Shown here one piece after another: positions 46,745 to 54,350 of a stretch of DNA of 64,000 bases. Both the position numbers and the translations under genes were made by a program. The DNA is from an uncultured Nostoc sp. GTDB taxonomy: Bacteria > Cyanobacteriota > Cyanobacteriia > Cyanobacteriales > Nostocaceae. The stretch lies in contig NZ_CALMFY010000216.1 in NCBI RefSeq assembly GCF_937863485.1, positions 1 through 64,000 of the forward strand. The letters are read 5' to 3'. The notes beneath the pieces were generated by a model, which did not search any database, was not told where the DNA came from, and worked only from the letters and a program-made list of their open reading frames with translations. The stretch's first letter is position 1; every line of letters begins with the position of its first letter.

Positions 46745-47272
46745 TTATTTTTCTGCACTCAGGAATTTTACCATCCACAGGGATTGGGTTTGATAACCTA
46801 ACTGATTGTAAAGATTTAATGCGGGTTTGTTTGATTGAAACACTTGCAATCCAATCTGGCGATCGCCTCTTTGAATAACCCAATTTTCCACATATCGCAT
46901 TAAGGCTGTACCAATACCTCGCCGCCGATGTTCTGGCACAACGTAGAGGATAAAGATATGAGCATGACGATTACCCTGCACTTGATCTATGGCATTGCCT
47001 ACCCAAAGGCAGGCTATAGGGGAAGTGGGGGAGTGGGATGAAGGGGACAAGGTAGATGCTCCCTGATCTCGCTTCACTTCCTCACCCAAAAAATCGACCC
47101 ACCACAAGGGCGTATCACTAGAAAAGTATTGCCTAACTGTTTGTTCTAGGTGAGAAAAATCCTCTTTGGGAAAAAGATCCTGGTAAGTTCGCTGCATGAA
47201 TTTAAGCAGCAACGCCCGATCCAAAGCGGAGCCACGGCGAATAATATACCCCGGTAGTAGTTGCTCAGACAC
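46745..47272 (-). CDS. GNAT family N-acetyltransferase
   Basis: 175 residues of the GCN5-related acetyltransferase fold. The acetyl-CoA loop is seen in VVPEHRRRGIGTALMRYVEN (R-R-x-G-x-G near residue 120), followed by IGLQVFQSNKPALNLYNQLGY, the typical final helix-strand. The N-terminus (YIIRRGSALDRALLLKFMQR) is family-like. The middle (SSHSPTSP) is a short low-complexity insertion encoded by repeat-like sequence. The acceptor substrate is unknown. It is on the same strand as, but about 150 bp from, the HEAT-repeat gene. Confidence 0.87.
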   Translation of the reverse strand: MSEQLLPGYIIRRGSALDRALLLKFMQRTYQDLFPKEDFSHLEQTVRQYFSSDTPLWWVDFLGEEVKRDQGASTLSPSSHSPTSPIACLWVGNAIDQVQGNRHAHIFILYVVPEHRRRGIGTALMRYVENWVIQRGDRQIGLQVFQSNKPALNLYNQLGYQTQSLWMVKFLSAEK

Positions 47273-47336
47273 TGCTGATGTTTATTGTACTTAGGGACTG
47301 ACAAAAAATAAATTATCCAAAATTATTTCTACATTT

Positions 47337-47364
47337 GTAGGGGATCTTGGCCTTGCGCCCCTAC
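47337..47364. repeat. Hairpin repeat GTAGGGG...CCCCTAC
   Basis: GTAGGGG (47337-47343) and CCCCTAC (47358-47364) form a 7-bp stem around GATCTTGGCCTTGCG. A T-run follows on the plus strand, but the neighbouring genes are on the minus strand. It is more likely a dispersed repeat of this genome than a terminator. Confidence 0.55.
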
Positions 47365-47394
47365 GATAGGATGTTTTTTTTTACTGGAAGTCCC

Positions 47395-47586
47395 TTAGCT
47401 AGCTGAGTTATATGCTGCTGGTGGCAAATTAGCAGGAGTCGGTTGAGAACTTATCCCCACCTCTTCAATTGGTGCAGGTGCTGCCATATCGGAGGGTAAA
47501 AAGATCCGGGCGCTAACTGCCACTAGGGCAAAGAAAAATACTAATACTGCAAGCAAGGGGGCGATGTACTGACGAAATATAGCCAT
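47395..47586 (-). CDS. Small single-helix membrane protein
   Basis: 63 residues: one membrane helix (LLAVLVFFFALVAVSARIFL, about 11-30) and a Pro/Ala-rich tail (APAPIEEVGISSQPTPANLP). The charge pattern suggests the tail is outside the cytoplasm. I do not recognise a family, but small single-helix proteins of this shape are common in cyanobacteria. It may associate with a photosynthetic or respiratory complex. A clean frame and suitable spacing support it as real. Confidence 0.65.
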   Translation of the reverse strand: MAIFRQYIAPLLAVLVFFFALVAVSARIFLPSDMAAPAPIEEVGISSQPTPANLPPAAYNSAS

Positions 47587-47691
47587 ATTTAGATTGCAAA
47601 CAAGCTCGGAACTTTTCTGAGAACCTAGCTGAAGATTTGTGAAATATTCTTGATTTATTTTAGCGATTTTCCGGGCATGGAAAATAACAGA

Positions 47692-48099
47692 TTATCGGCT
47701 ATCGCGCTCCAAGTCATCAAGAACTCTTTCGCAGTACCAATTCTCCGGCATCCCAGGATAAGTCTCCTTTGCCTGTTCAATTAACCTTTCGGCAGCGACG
47801 GTATCACCGGATAACTTAGCGATTAGCCTGTTTTTAAGATAGCTTTCAGATACACCCTCCTCTACCTGGTTTGGTATGCTTTCATTTATAGTTGATGGCC
47901 GGGACTGCTCTCTCCGCAACTGCCAAAATAAAACGTAATAAAGTGTACCAAAAATTAAAATTAGACTGAGTGTTCCGAAAAAAGTTAGCAGGTTAAACGG
48001 CAGAGGTCCCAGAACTAACTGTGAGAGAACATAGCCAAGTAATAAACCAGTGAGTAAGAGAATAAATGTGCCGACAGCAATAACTACTTGATTCCCCAT
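47692..48099 (-). CDS. Two-helix membrane protein with helical soluble tail
   Basis: 135 residues from the ATG at 48099 (MGNQVVIAVGTFILLLTGLL); the frame is open to 48252 but that part overlaps the transporter gene. Two hydrophobic helices (about 5-30 and 38-62) precede a soluble segment with YLKNRLIAKLSGDTVAAERL and IEQAKETYPGMPENWYCERV, typical of short cyanobacterial conserved proteins. Its start overlaps the end of the AmpG-like gene by 16 bp. The two are therefore co-transcribed and probably translationally coupled. Function unknown. Confidence 0.75.
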   Translation of the reverse strand: MGNQVVIAVGTFILLLTGLLLGYVLSQLVLGPLPFNLLTFFGTLSLILIFGTLYYVLFWQLRREQSRPSTINESIPNQVEEGVSESYLKNRLIAKLSGDTVAAERLIEQAKETYPGMPENWYCERVLDDLERDSR

Positions 48100-49385
48100 A
48101 TATCCTCTTCTTCGTTCTCCAATCCTGGTCTGGATAATACTACCACTGGCTTTGGATTCCAAGGGGCAAAGAATGGCAATAATAGTAATCCCGGTAAAGC
48201 AGCTATTGCTGTCAGTAAAAAGAATGTAGACCAGCCGGTGGTTTGTGCCCATGTACCTGCTGGAGCCGTGAGAATATCTCTACTAAAAGCCTGTAAACTC
48301 GAAAGTAAGGCATACTGTGTAGCTGAAAAGCTTTGGTTACAAAGACTCATCAAAAATGCTACAAAAGCAGCAGTTTCTAGACCAGCACAAAATTGTTCTA
48401 TATTAACGGCAGCTAACATTAGATAGAAGTTTTTACCTACTACTGCCAACGCAAAGAAAGCCAAGTTGCCGACAGCTTGCAGGATGGCGAATATCCAGAG
48501 CGAGCGATTAACACCAATTTTGGTCATTATTGCTCCTGCTGCCAAGGTGCCAACAATAGTGGCGAAAATTCCCAATGCACCAGGAAATGCTATGTCGGTT
48601 TGAGTGAAATGTAAGCCTTTATCTAACAAAAATGGGGTGGATACATTCTTTAGTAAAGAATCCCCCAACTTGTAGATCACAATGAATATTAGGATTAAAA
48701 GCCCTTGGAGCCAGCCATGACGCTGGAAAAATTCAATGAAGGGTAATTGGACAGCGGCGGATAAAGTCTGAGGCGGACGATCGCGTAGAACTGGTTCTGG
48801 TGCAAAAATAGAACTTACAACGCCTACGAGCATCAACAGCGACATCAACAAGTAAACAGCTTGCCAAGGCATTCTGTCTGCCAAAAATAGGGTAACGTAA
48901 CCGGTTACTAGAATGGCAATACGATAACCTAATAAGTAAATAGATGCTCCAGCACCTCTTTCTTGTACTTCCACTACATCAGTGCGGTAAGCATCAACTA
49001 AAATGTCTTGGCTGGCGCTAAAAAAAGCAACGGCCACAGCAGCAATTATTAAAGGTTGTAGCCCTTGGGATGGATTTTGTAAAGCCATTGCAGCTATACT
49101 TAACAGTAATGCTACTTGTATAATTACTAACCAACCTCGCCGTCGTCCCAAAAAAGGCGGTACAAATCTATCTAGTAAAGGCGACCAGAGAAATTTTAAA
49201 GAATAGGGGAGCTTTACTAAACTAAAAGCAGCGATCGCTGCCAAGCTAATTCCTTCTTTGGTCAACCATGCTTGTAATGTCTGACTAGTTAAATACAAGG
49301 GCAAACCTGATGAAAACCCAAGAAATAACAAAGCTCCCATCTTCGGGCTGCCAAAAATTCGTAGCAGCGAATTATTTACTTGCAC
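48084..49385 (-). CDS. AmpG-like MFS transporter
   Basis: 433 residues with about twelve helices. AmpG-family proteins import muropeptides (anhydro-muropeptides) for cell-wall recycling, and some relatives carry other solutes. Seen: GSPKMGALLFLGFSSGLPLY, LPYSLKFLWSPLLDRFVPPF with the MFS loop GRRRGWLV, and QDILVDAYRTDVVEVQERGAGA in helix five. Members in cyanobacteria are annotated as AmpG or BetT-like; specificity is unproven. Its 3' end overlaps the small membrane protein gene by 16 bp. Confidence 0.87.
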   Translation of the reverse strand: MQVNNSLLRIFGSPKMGALLFLGFSSGLPLYLTSQTLQAWLTKEGISLAAIAAFSLVKLPYSLKFLWSPLLDRFVPPFLGRRRGWLVIIQVALLLSIAAMALQNPSQGLQPLIIAAVAVAFFSASQDILVDAYRTDVVEVQERGAGASIYLLGYRIAILVTGYVTLFLADRMPWQAVYLLMSLLMLVGVVSSIFAPEPVLRDRPPQTLSAAVQLPFIEFFQRHGWLQGLLILIFIVIYKLGDSLLKNVSTPFLLDKGLHFTQTDIAFPGALGIFATIVGTLAAGAIMTKIGVNRSLWIFAILQAVGNLAFFALAVVGKNFYLMLAAVNIEQFCAGLETAAFVAFLMSLCNQSFSATQYALLSSLQAFSRDILTAPAGTWAQTTGWSTFFLLTAIAALPGLLLLPFFAPWNPKPVVVLSRPGLENEEEDIWGIK

Positions 49386-49528
49386 AATCTTGAAGATTCC
49401 TTTTTATTTAGTTGAATTGCAGTTATCTTGCCATAATTACTGTCTAATTTCGTGTAAGCACACAAACCTGCTAAGATTTACTTTATTTAAGATACATATC
49501 AGCAATACTCTAACAGTGTGATTATTCC

Positions 49529-50986
49529 TTAATTTTCCTTAATCGAATAAACCTGATGTGCCCTGATTTCTACCCTGTGTGCAGCAAGGCATTTTTCCCA
49601 ACCTTCTCGCGTACCGATATCGCTTTTGTGATTGAGCAATCCTAATTTCTCTTCTTGCTGCGTGAGTTTAGCAAATTCTTCGTAGCCAGGGTAGTTGCTG
49701 GTAACAAATGTTTCCTTCCGATGCAAAATTGGCGGATTTTCCCTAGTTGCATAGTCTCGGTGAGTGACAACTAGGGTTTTTAAGTCAATAGTTATACTAG
49801 CTTTTAATGCTGGATGGGGGTCAGTGTCGAACTCAGGGTAACACAGATAGGATATCTGCGGCTTATCAGTGTGATATTTTATCAATGTGGCTCCATCTAC
49901 ACGCCCAATGGTACGGCTAGCGCAACCTTCACAAATTCGTAGCACAGGGTCAAGTGCTGCTAGTGCCGAAACATGGACGTAAAGCGCACCGCGCGTGTGT
50001 TTACCTATTTTGCTTTTTTCACAGGCAGTTTGAATCACCCCAGATTTACCTAAGCTGAAAAGTTTTTGGTCGGCTACTTGACAAGCTTCCTCGTAGCTAC
50101 TAAAAAAGGCTTTGATATCGTGACGCATTTCTGGGGCTAGCTTCTGCCATGCGGGGCGTTGATCAAAGTGGGTGAGGGCAAGATAAACTTGGATATCCAG
50201 AGAACGACGGTAAGCGATCGCATCCCATTCTGCTTCGTCGGTAGCTTGTAAAACTACACCAAAAGCGCGGCGGAAGTTACCAAATTCACTCAGTAATTCC
50301 TGTTCATTTTCTAATTCACCTTTGGCAGGTAGTCTACCGCGCTTGGTAAAAAAAGCCATGAGTGGTTGCAGCTGTTTTTGGTAGTCTTCAAACCGCTTAG
50401 TCGGGATGCGGACTCGCGGTGTAGAAGTGGTAGAAAAGAAGCGGATAGCTTTGTAACTCTCTTTTTCGGCTTCATCACGAAAAACAAAGTAGACACCTAG
50501 TGCTATCGGTACTGCATCTACATTTAGGACTTCATCAATATAAGTTTTGAGTTCTTCTTGTTCGTAATATTTCTGAAAAGTATTGCGGCGTGTCACAATG
50601 CCATCATTGTAAGCAAGTTGGATTTTGCTGGGAGCGTTAATCAGTATTTGAGCGGCGACAATTAAAACTTTCCCAGTGAGTTCCCAAGCTTGGATTAGGC
50701 TTTGACGACGTTCTTCTGGGTCTTCGATGACGTTGAGAACGTAACCCAAATTGACCACATCAGCTGCGGTGAGTGGTACATCGGGATGGTAGTAAGGATC
50801 CCAGCCTGTACTGCTGTAGCCTAAGTCACCTACTCGCTGGACATCACCACCGTAGCCGCAACCGTAGTCAAAAAAAGTGGTGTCTTGATGTAGGATTGCC
50901 CATTCTATTGCCAATCGCACAGGGCGAGATAAATCAGTGCGAGCGATCGCAGCTCTATGACGCTCGATTTCTAGCGCTTCAGGCAT
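49529..50986 (-). CDS. Dnd-associated putative methyltransferase
   Basis: 485 residues matching the DNA phosphorothioation-associated methyltransferase family. The N-terminus IERHRAAIARTDLSRPVRLA and SAM motif TTFFDYGCGYGGDVQRV (near residue 38) are typical. The middle has YYEQEELKTYIDEVLNVDAVP. The C-terminal part contains CEGCASRTIGRVDGATLIKY, YLCYPEFDTDPHPALKASI and TSNYPGYEEFAKLTQQEE. It probably modifies DNA or a Dnd component; activity is unproven. It ends the dndD-dndE line on the same strand, separated from dndE by a MITE. The family occurs next to dnd genes. Confidence 0.88.
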   Translation of the reverse strand: MPEALEIERHRAAIARTDLSRPVRLAIEWAILHQDTTFFDYGCGYGGDVQRVGDLGYSSTGWDPYYHPDVPLTAADVVNLGYVLNVIEDPEERRQSLIQAWELTGKVLIVAAQILINAPSKIQLAYNDGIVTRRNTFQKYYEQEELKTYIDEVLNVDAVPIALGVYFVFRDEAEKESYKAIRFFSTTSTPRVRIPTKRFEDYQKQLQPLMAFFTKRGRLPAKGELENEQELLSEFGNFRRAFGVVLQATDEAEWDAIAYRRSLDIQVYLALTHFDQRPAWQKLAPEMRHDIKAFFSSYEEACQVADQKLFSLGKSGVIQTACEKSKIGKHTRGALYVHVSALAALDPVLRICEGCASRTIGRVDGATLIKYHTDKPQISYLCYPEFDTDPHPALKASITIDLKTLVVTHRDYATRENPPILHRKETFVTSNYPGYEEFAKLTQQEEKLGLLNHKSDIGTREGWEKCLAAHRVEIRAHQVYSIKEN

Positions 50987-51029
50987 AATATTAGTTGTCA
51001 GTTAACAGTGAAGAGTTAACAATCAACTA

Positions 51030-51155
51030 ATATAGCAATCCTAAATGAGTTGTGAAAATGAACGAACCGCTAACGCGCAGCGTCTCCAAGAGTTGCCGCC
51101 AAGAGCGCCAAAAAAAGAAAAAGAAGTTTTCACATATGATTTAGGACTGCTATAT
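51030..51155. repeat. MITE-like element in the dnd cluster
   Basis: ATATAGCAATCCTAAAT (51030-51046) and ATTTAGGACTGCTATAT (51139-51155) are 17-bp inverted ends with one mismatch. They bound 126 bp containing a GAGACGC-type dispersed repeat. A related end (GGATTGCTATAT) occurs near 10872. It lies between the methyltransferase gene and dndE and separates them on the transcript. It contains no gene. Confidence 0.8.
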
Positions 51156-51159
51156 CCTT

Positions 51160-51546
51160 TCAATTTTTAATGGCCAGTTCAATTAAATCTTCAATTTTCT
51201 TGATATTTGGATCGCCTGCTAAGTAACCAATACCGCGATGCAAATGTAAGCGAAATTGGGTGGCGAGGGTTTCTTTGTCGGTGGGATAGCCGTCATTGTG
51301 ACAGCGTTGCTTGAGGGCGAGGAGGAGAATATCGGACATTTCCCCTCCAAACTCCTGCTATGTTTTTTGTACGTTTCTTTCTTGGGGATTTGGGCCGGGT
51401 GAGGGTGCGGTTGCTTCTGCGAGGGAACGGCAAAACGCCCAACGACATAGGATATTCCATTGGTCAATTTTTGTGCTGCGTTTAAGTTTGGTAAGTTGGT
51501 CTTTGGCTGTTTGGGAGAGACGAATACGTTCTATTGGTGATTCCAT
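51160..51546 (-). pseudogene. dndE: dndE interrupted by an in-frame amber codon
   Basis: Reading from the ATG at 51546 gives MESPIERIRLSQTAKDQLTK, then IDQWNILCRWAFCRSLAEAT, the DndE N-terminus. At 51358-51360 the frame has TAG, and the same frame continues QEFGGEMSDILLLALKQRCH through to LIELAIKN and TGA at 51160. The whole 128-codon gene is therefore intact apart from one stop. The stop lies where Trp (TGG) is likely. After it, ATG at 51339 follows GGAGGGGAA, a possible ribosome binding site, so the C-terminal 59 residues might be made separately. DndE belongs to the DndCDE modification machinery and binds nicked DNA. Confidence 0.85.
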
Positions 51547-51558
51547 AATTTTGAAATT

Positions 51559-51594
51559 GCGTAGACGCGTAGCGGCTTGTCGTTAGACATCGCT
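51559..51594. repeat. 36-bp small dispersed repeat, copy A
   Basis: A 36-bp unit beginning GCGTAGACGCGTAGCGGCTT and ending GACATCGCT, with the palindromic core ACGCGTAGCG. It lies between dndE and dndD. A second copy with two mismatches is inside dndC at 54436-54471. Confidence 0.9.
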
Positions 51595-51614
51595 CAATTT
51601 TTTCACGATATTTA

Positions 51615-53600
51615 CTACCAAAAATATCCTGGTTGTATGGTAGTTTGGCGGGTGGCGGAGTCATATTTGAGGAGATATTCACGAGCGATCGCTTCGTTTT
51701 CTCGCAGTGTTTCGACTTCATTCTTTCCAATCTCGGTATCGGTAGATAGCAGAATTACTTGATGGCTAGCGGATGGAAAGTAACGTTCAACTAAGTTACT
51801 GCGGTGGGAGGAATCTAGTCTACCTAGTGGGGTATCAATTGCTACTGGCAGGCGGTGTCCAGAGACTTTGGCTAGTCCCCAGAGGAAGGCGATCGCAAGT
51901 AGTTGTTTTTCGCCAGCAGAGAGGCGATGTTTAGGGACAGGTTTACCATTTAAATCATAAAGGGAAAGGCTGAAAGTCTTGGTATCAATGGTAATACGAT
52001 GAACTAAATCTGATTTGTGGAGGAGATAAAGGAAGCAATTTTTCACTTCTTCCTCTAATTTATTGAGTTTTCGCAAAGTTAATTTTTCACGAAAAATCTT
52101 GAGTGTGTCTTGAACTTTTGCCGCAGAGGTAATAATATGTTCGCTATTTTTATGTTTAATATTTTTTACAGTATATTCACTTAATTCTTTTTTTGACTTA
52201 GCAATAATATTTTCTAATTCAGCTAAACGACGGCGAATTGTTTCGTAATTTGCTTTAGCTTGAACAACTTTATTTTGTGCCGCTTCTATTGCCTGACGCA
52301 GCTTTGTATAATCTTCTGGTGCTGCTGCTGTTTGCACTTGTCTTTCTAGAGTATGAATTTCTTCTTCTTTATTTTTGAGAATAGCTAATTTCTCTTTGGC
52401 AGAAAGTTTAGTATTTTGTAAATGATATATGAGATTATCTAGCTGACTTAAAATTTCATCATCAGCTAATAACCAAGGTGCTTCTATCTGGATAGTATTT
52501 GCATATAAACTATCTACATCTTGGACTAGGAAAGATTGAATTTTCTCAACTTGTATCGGGGAAATTTCCACTTGATTTAGCCAAGTAAGTAAGCGCTGAT
52601 CTCGCTCAATTAACAAATCTTTAGATATTTGTACTTGTTGATGGCGAAATTCTTTTTCTCCCTGCGTTTGCACTTGAGTAAGCAAATTGGGAATTAATGC
52701 CAGAGGTAAAACATCAGCCGCCAATTCACACATCGACTGACGTACTTGTTCAATTTCCACAGTTTTTGTATCCTGTTGTAGTTCTAGTTGATTGCGTTCT
52801 GCTGCAATCTTTCCACCTTCAGAAATAAATTTATCAAAGGCTTCTTGCTGCTTTTGTTCTAACTCTTCTACCTGATTTTTTAGAGTTTCTAATTTTTCTT
52901 CTGTTGTTTGATAATCTTCTTGCTGTTGGGTTAACCTAGTTTCAATTTCCTCTAGGTTTGCTAAATCCTTACTATTACCAACTTCTTTAAGTTTACGGTT
53001 AACTAAGATATCTAAATCAACTGCTAAACGGTCTGCCAACTCTAGCCCTAAAAGTCCGCGAATTGCATCTACTACAACTGGTGGTGGTGTTTCCTGTTCT
53101 GCAAGTTCTTTAACCTGTTCACCGTCAAAGAGAAATAAGTTAGAAATACCTAATGGTAAAAGATTTTCAATATATTCATCCCAAATATTTACCAAAGAAT
53201 CAACAGGCCAGGTGTCATCATCACCTAAAATACCTAATGTATCTTTGCCGTCTTTAAGGTTTTTTGTCCAAAAGCGTACAATACGGTATTTTATTGGTTC
53301 ATCGTTTTCTATATGTTCAAAAACTAGTTCAATACGAGTATCTTTAAGTGGATCTGTTTTGCTGTTAACGCATTGAGTAAGAAAATCGCTATAACTCAAA
53401 TTACCACGAGTAGAACATTGGGCGCGTTGTCCATATAGAGCGAGACGTATAGCATCCATAAGGGTAGTTTTTCCACCACCATTCATCCCACCTAATAGAA
53501 TAATTGGGCGGGGATTTTCTTCACTTCTTGGGTCAAGATTGATTACTTGTCTTCCAGCGTAGGGGCCAAAGTTTTGTAGAACGAGTTCAAGAAATATCAT
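51615..53600 (-). CDS. dndD: DNA sulfur modification protein DndD
   Basis: 661-residue SMC/Rad50-like ATPase of the Dnd phosphorothioation complex. It supplies ATP hydrolysis and probably DNA nicking for sulfur insertion. Walker A GGMNGGGKTTLMDA is at about 37-50. FLFDGEQVKELAEQE lies near residue 160. Long coiled coils run from about 200 to 500. The ABC signature RLSAGEKQLLAIAFLWGLA is near 570 and Walker B VAIDTPLGRLD near 590. Length and layout are normal for DndD. It is transcribed with dndE, separated by 68 bp that includes a dispersed repeat. Confidence 0.95.
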   Translation of the reverse strand: MIFLELVLQNFGPYAGRQVINLDPRSEENPRPIILLGGMNGGGKTTLMDAIRLALYGQRAQCSTRGNLSYSDFLTQCVNSKTDPLKDTRIELVFEHIENDEPIKYRIVRFWTKNLKDGKDTLGILGDDDTWPVDSLVNIWDEYIENLLPLGISNLFLFDGEQVKELAEQETPPPVVVDAIRGLLGLELADRLAVDLDILVNRKLKEVGNSKDLANLEEIETRLTQQQEDYQTTEEKLETLKNQVEELEQKQQEAFDKFISEGGKIAAERNQLELQQDTKTVEIEQVRQSMCELAADVLPLALIPNLLTQVQTQGEKEFRHQQVQISKDLLIERDQRLLTWLNQVEISPIQVEKIQSFLVQDVDSLYANTIQIEAPWLLADDEILSQLDNLIYHLQNTKLSAKEKLAILKNKEEEIHTLERQVQTAAAPEDYTKLRQAIEAAQNKVVQAKANYETIRRRLAELENIIAKSKKELSEYTVKNIKHKNSEHIITSAAKVQDTLKIFREKLTLRKLNKLEEEVKNCFLYLLHKSDLVHRITIDTKTFSLSLYDLNGKPVPKHRLSAGEKQLLAIAFLWGLAKVSGHRLPVAIDTPLGRLDSSHRSNLVERYFPSASHQVILLSTDTEIGKNEVETLRENEAIAREYLLKYDSATRQTTIQPGYFW

Positions 53601-53718
53601 TAATCTATGTTCAACCCGTGTAGACGAGTTTAATCTGTATAACTGCGATTTTTAATCTTAAATATGTGTAGGATGTGCATTGCCCACCCTACCACATTTG
53701 TCAATAGCCAAATTATAG

Positions 53719-53973
53719 TCAGGCCGTCACAATATGCCTTGTTAATATACTCATTACTTCACCAGGATTAGAACTAGGTAATAGAGGACTCCATTCATTC
53801 ACTTGAGCAAAACCTAGTTTGTAGAGAGTGAGAATAGTGTTGTTGACACCTGTTTTAGTTCCAAAAATTACTACTTTTACAGACTCTCTGGCTGGTGTTG
53901 TTGCTGTAGAGTCATCGGATGAAACAAGGGATGTAGGAGTTGGCAAGGTATCTGCCAAAAAGCTTTTATTCAT
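53719..53973 (-). CDS. Small conserved protein
   Basis: 84 residues. After a Ser/Thr-rich N-terminus it has KVVIFGTKTGVNNTILTLYK followed by LGFAQVNEWSPLLP and NPGEVMSILTRHI. This is a Rossmann-like beta-alpha-beta fragment that I recall from several small cyanobacterial proteins of unknown function. It lies between dndD and a divergent XRE-type regulator. Its start at 53973 is 26 bp from a large palindrome, so it is probably controlled by that regulator. A real gene is likely; function unknown. Confidence 0.68.
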   Translation of the reverse strand: MNKSFLADTLPTPTSLVSSDDSTATTPARESVKVVIFGTKTGVNNTILTLYKLGFAQVNEWSPLLPSSNPGEVMSILTRHIVTA

Positions 53974-53998
53974 CGAAATTTACCTGTTTGTTAGTCAA

Positions 53999-54058
53999 AT
54001 AGTTATGTTACCTATAGGTAACATAACTATCTTACACCCTTTGTTACCGATGGGTAAC
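53999..54058. promoter_or_regulatory. Paired palindromic operators
   Basis: A perfect 32-bp palindrome at 53999-54030 is centred on GTTACCTATAGGTAAC (54007-54022). A second site with the same arms, GTTACCGATGGGTAAC, is at 54043-54058. The centres are 36 bp apart. The pair lies between the divergent starts at 53973 (minus) and 54096 (plus), 37 bp before the XRE gene. This is the classic position for autoregulation by that regulator. Confidence 0.8.
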
Positions 54059-54095
54059 ATTTACTAGGTTATAAGCCTTTGACAAAATCAAAGGC

Positions 54096-54338
54096 ATGGG
54101 AAAAGCAGGAAAAGCGCTGAAACGGGTATTGGACATTTATGGCATTAGCCAAAACAAGTTAGCAGTGATAATGGGAACAGGACGGCCAAACGTTCACCGT
54201 TGGGTAAACGAGATTAGAGATCCTGTCGCTGATACTGTACTAGAAATTCGTGATGCGCTGAATCAAATTAATCCAGCCGCAGCAGAAGAGTTTATCAGGC
54301 TTTACTTGGGAGATGCTGATGATGAGACACAGCCTTAA
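54096..54338 (+). CDS. XRE-family transcriptional regulator
   Basis: 80-residue helix-turn-helix protein of the lambda Cro/XRE type: ALKRVLDIYGISQNKLAVIM followed by GTGRPNVHRWVNEIRDPVAD covers the HTH (about 7-45). A C-terminal helix (ALNQINPAAAEEFIRLYL) probably mediates dimerisation. Two palindromes just upstream are likely its operators, suggesting autoregulation and control of the divergent 84-residue gene. It sits inside the dnd cluster, convergent with dndC (12 bp between stops). Whether it controls the dnd genes themselves is not shown. Confidence 0.88.
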   Translation: MGKAGKALKRVLDIYGISQNKLAVIMGTGRPNVHRWVNEIRDPVADTVLEIRDALNQINPAAAEEFIRLYLGDADDETQP

Positions 54339-54350
54339 AGCACTGTGTAC

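Noticed and set aside
47692-48252. A longer N-terminal start for the two-helix membrane protein
   Set aside because: The extra 51 residues overlap the AmpG-like coding sequence by more than 160 bp and have no helix or motif. The ATG at 48099 begins at the first membrane helix.
51219-51467. An 82-residue open frame overlapping dndE on the same strand
   Set aside because: It is in another reading frame over the dndE coding sequence and has a low-complexity Pro/His/Ser composition. The dndE frame on both sides of the amber codon gives recognisable DndE sequence.
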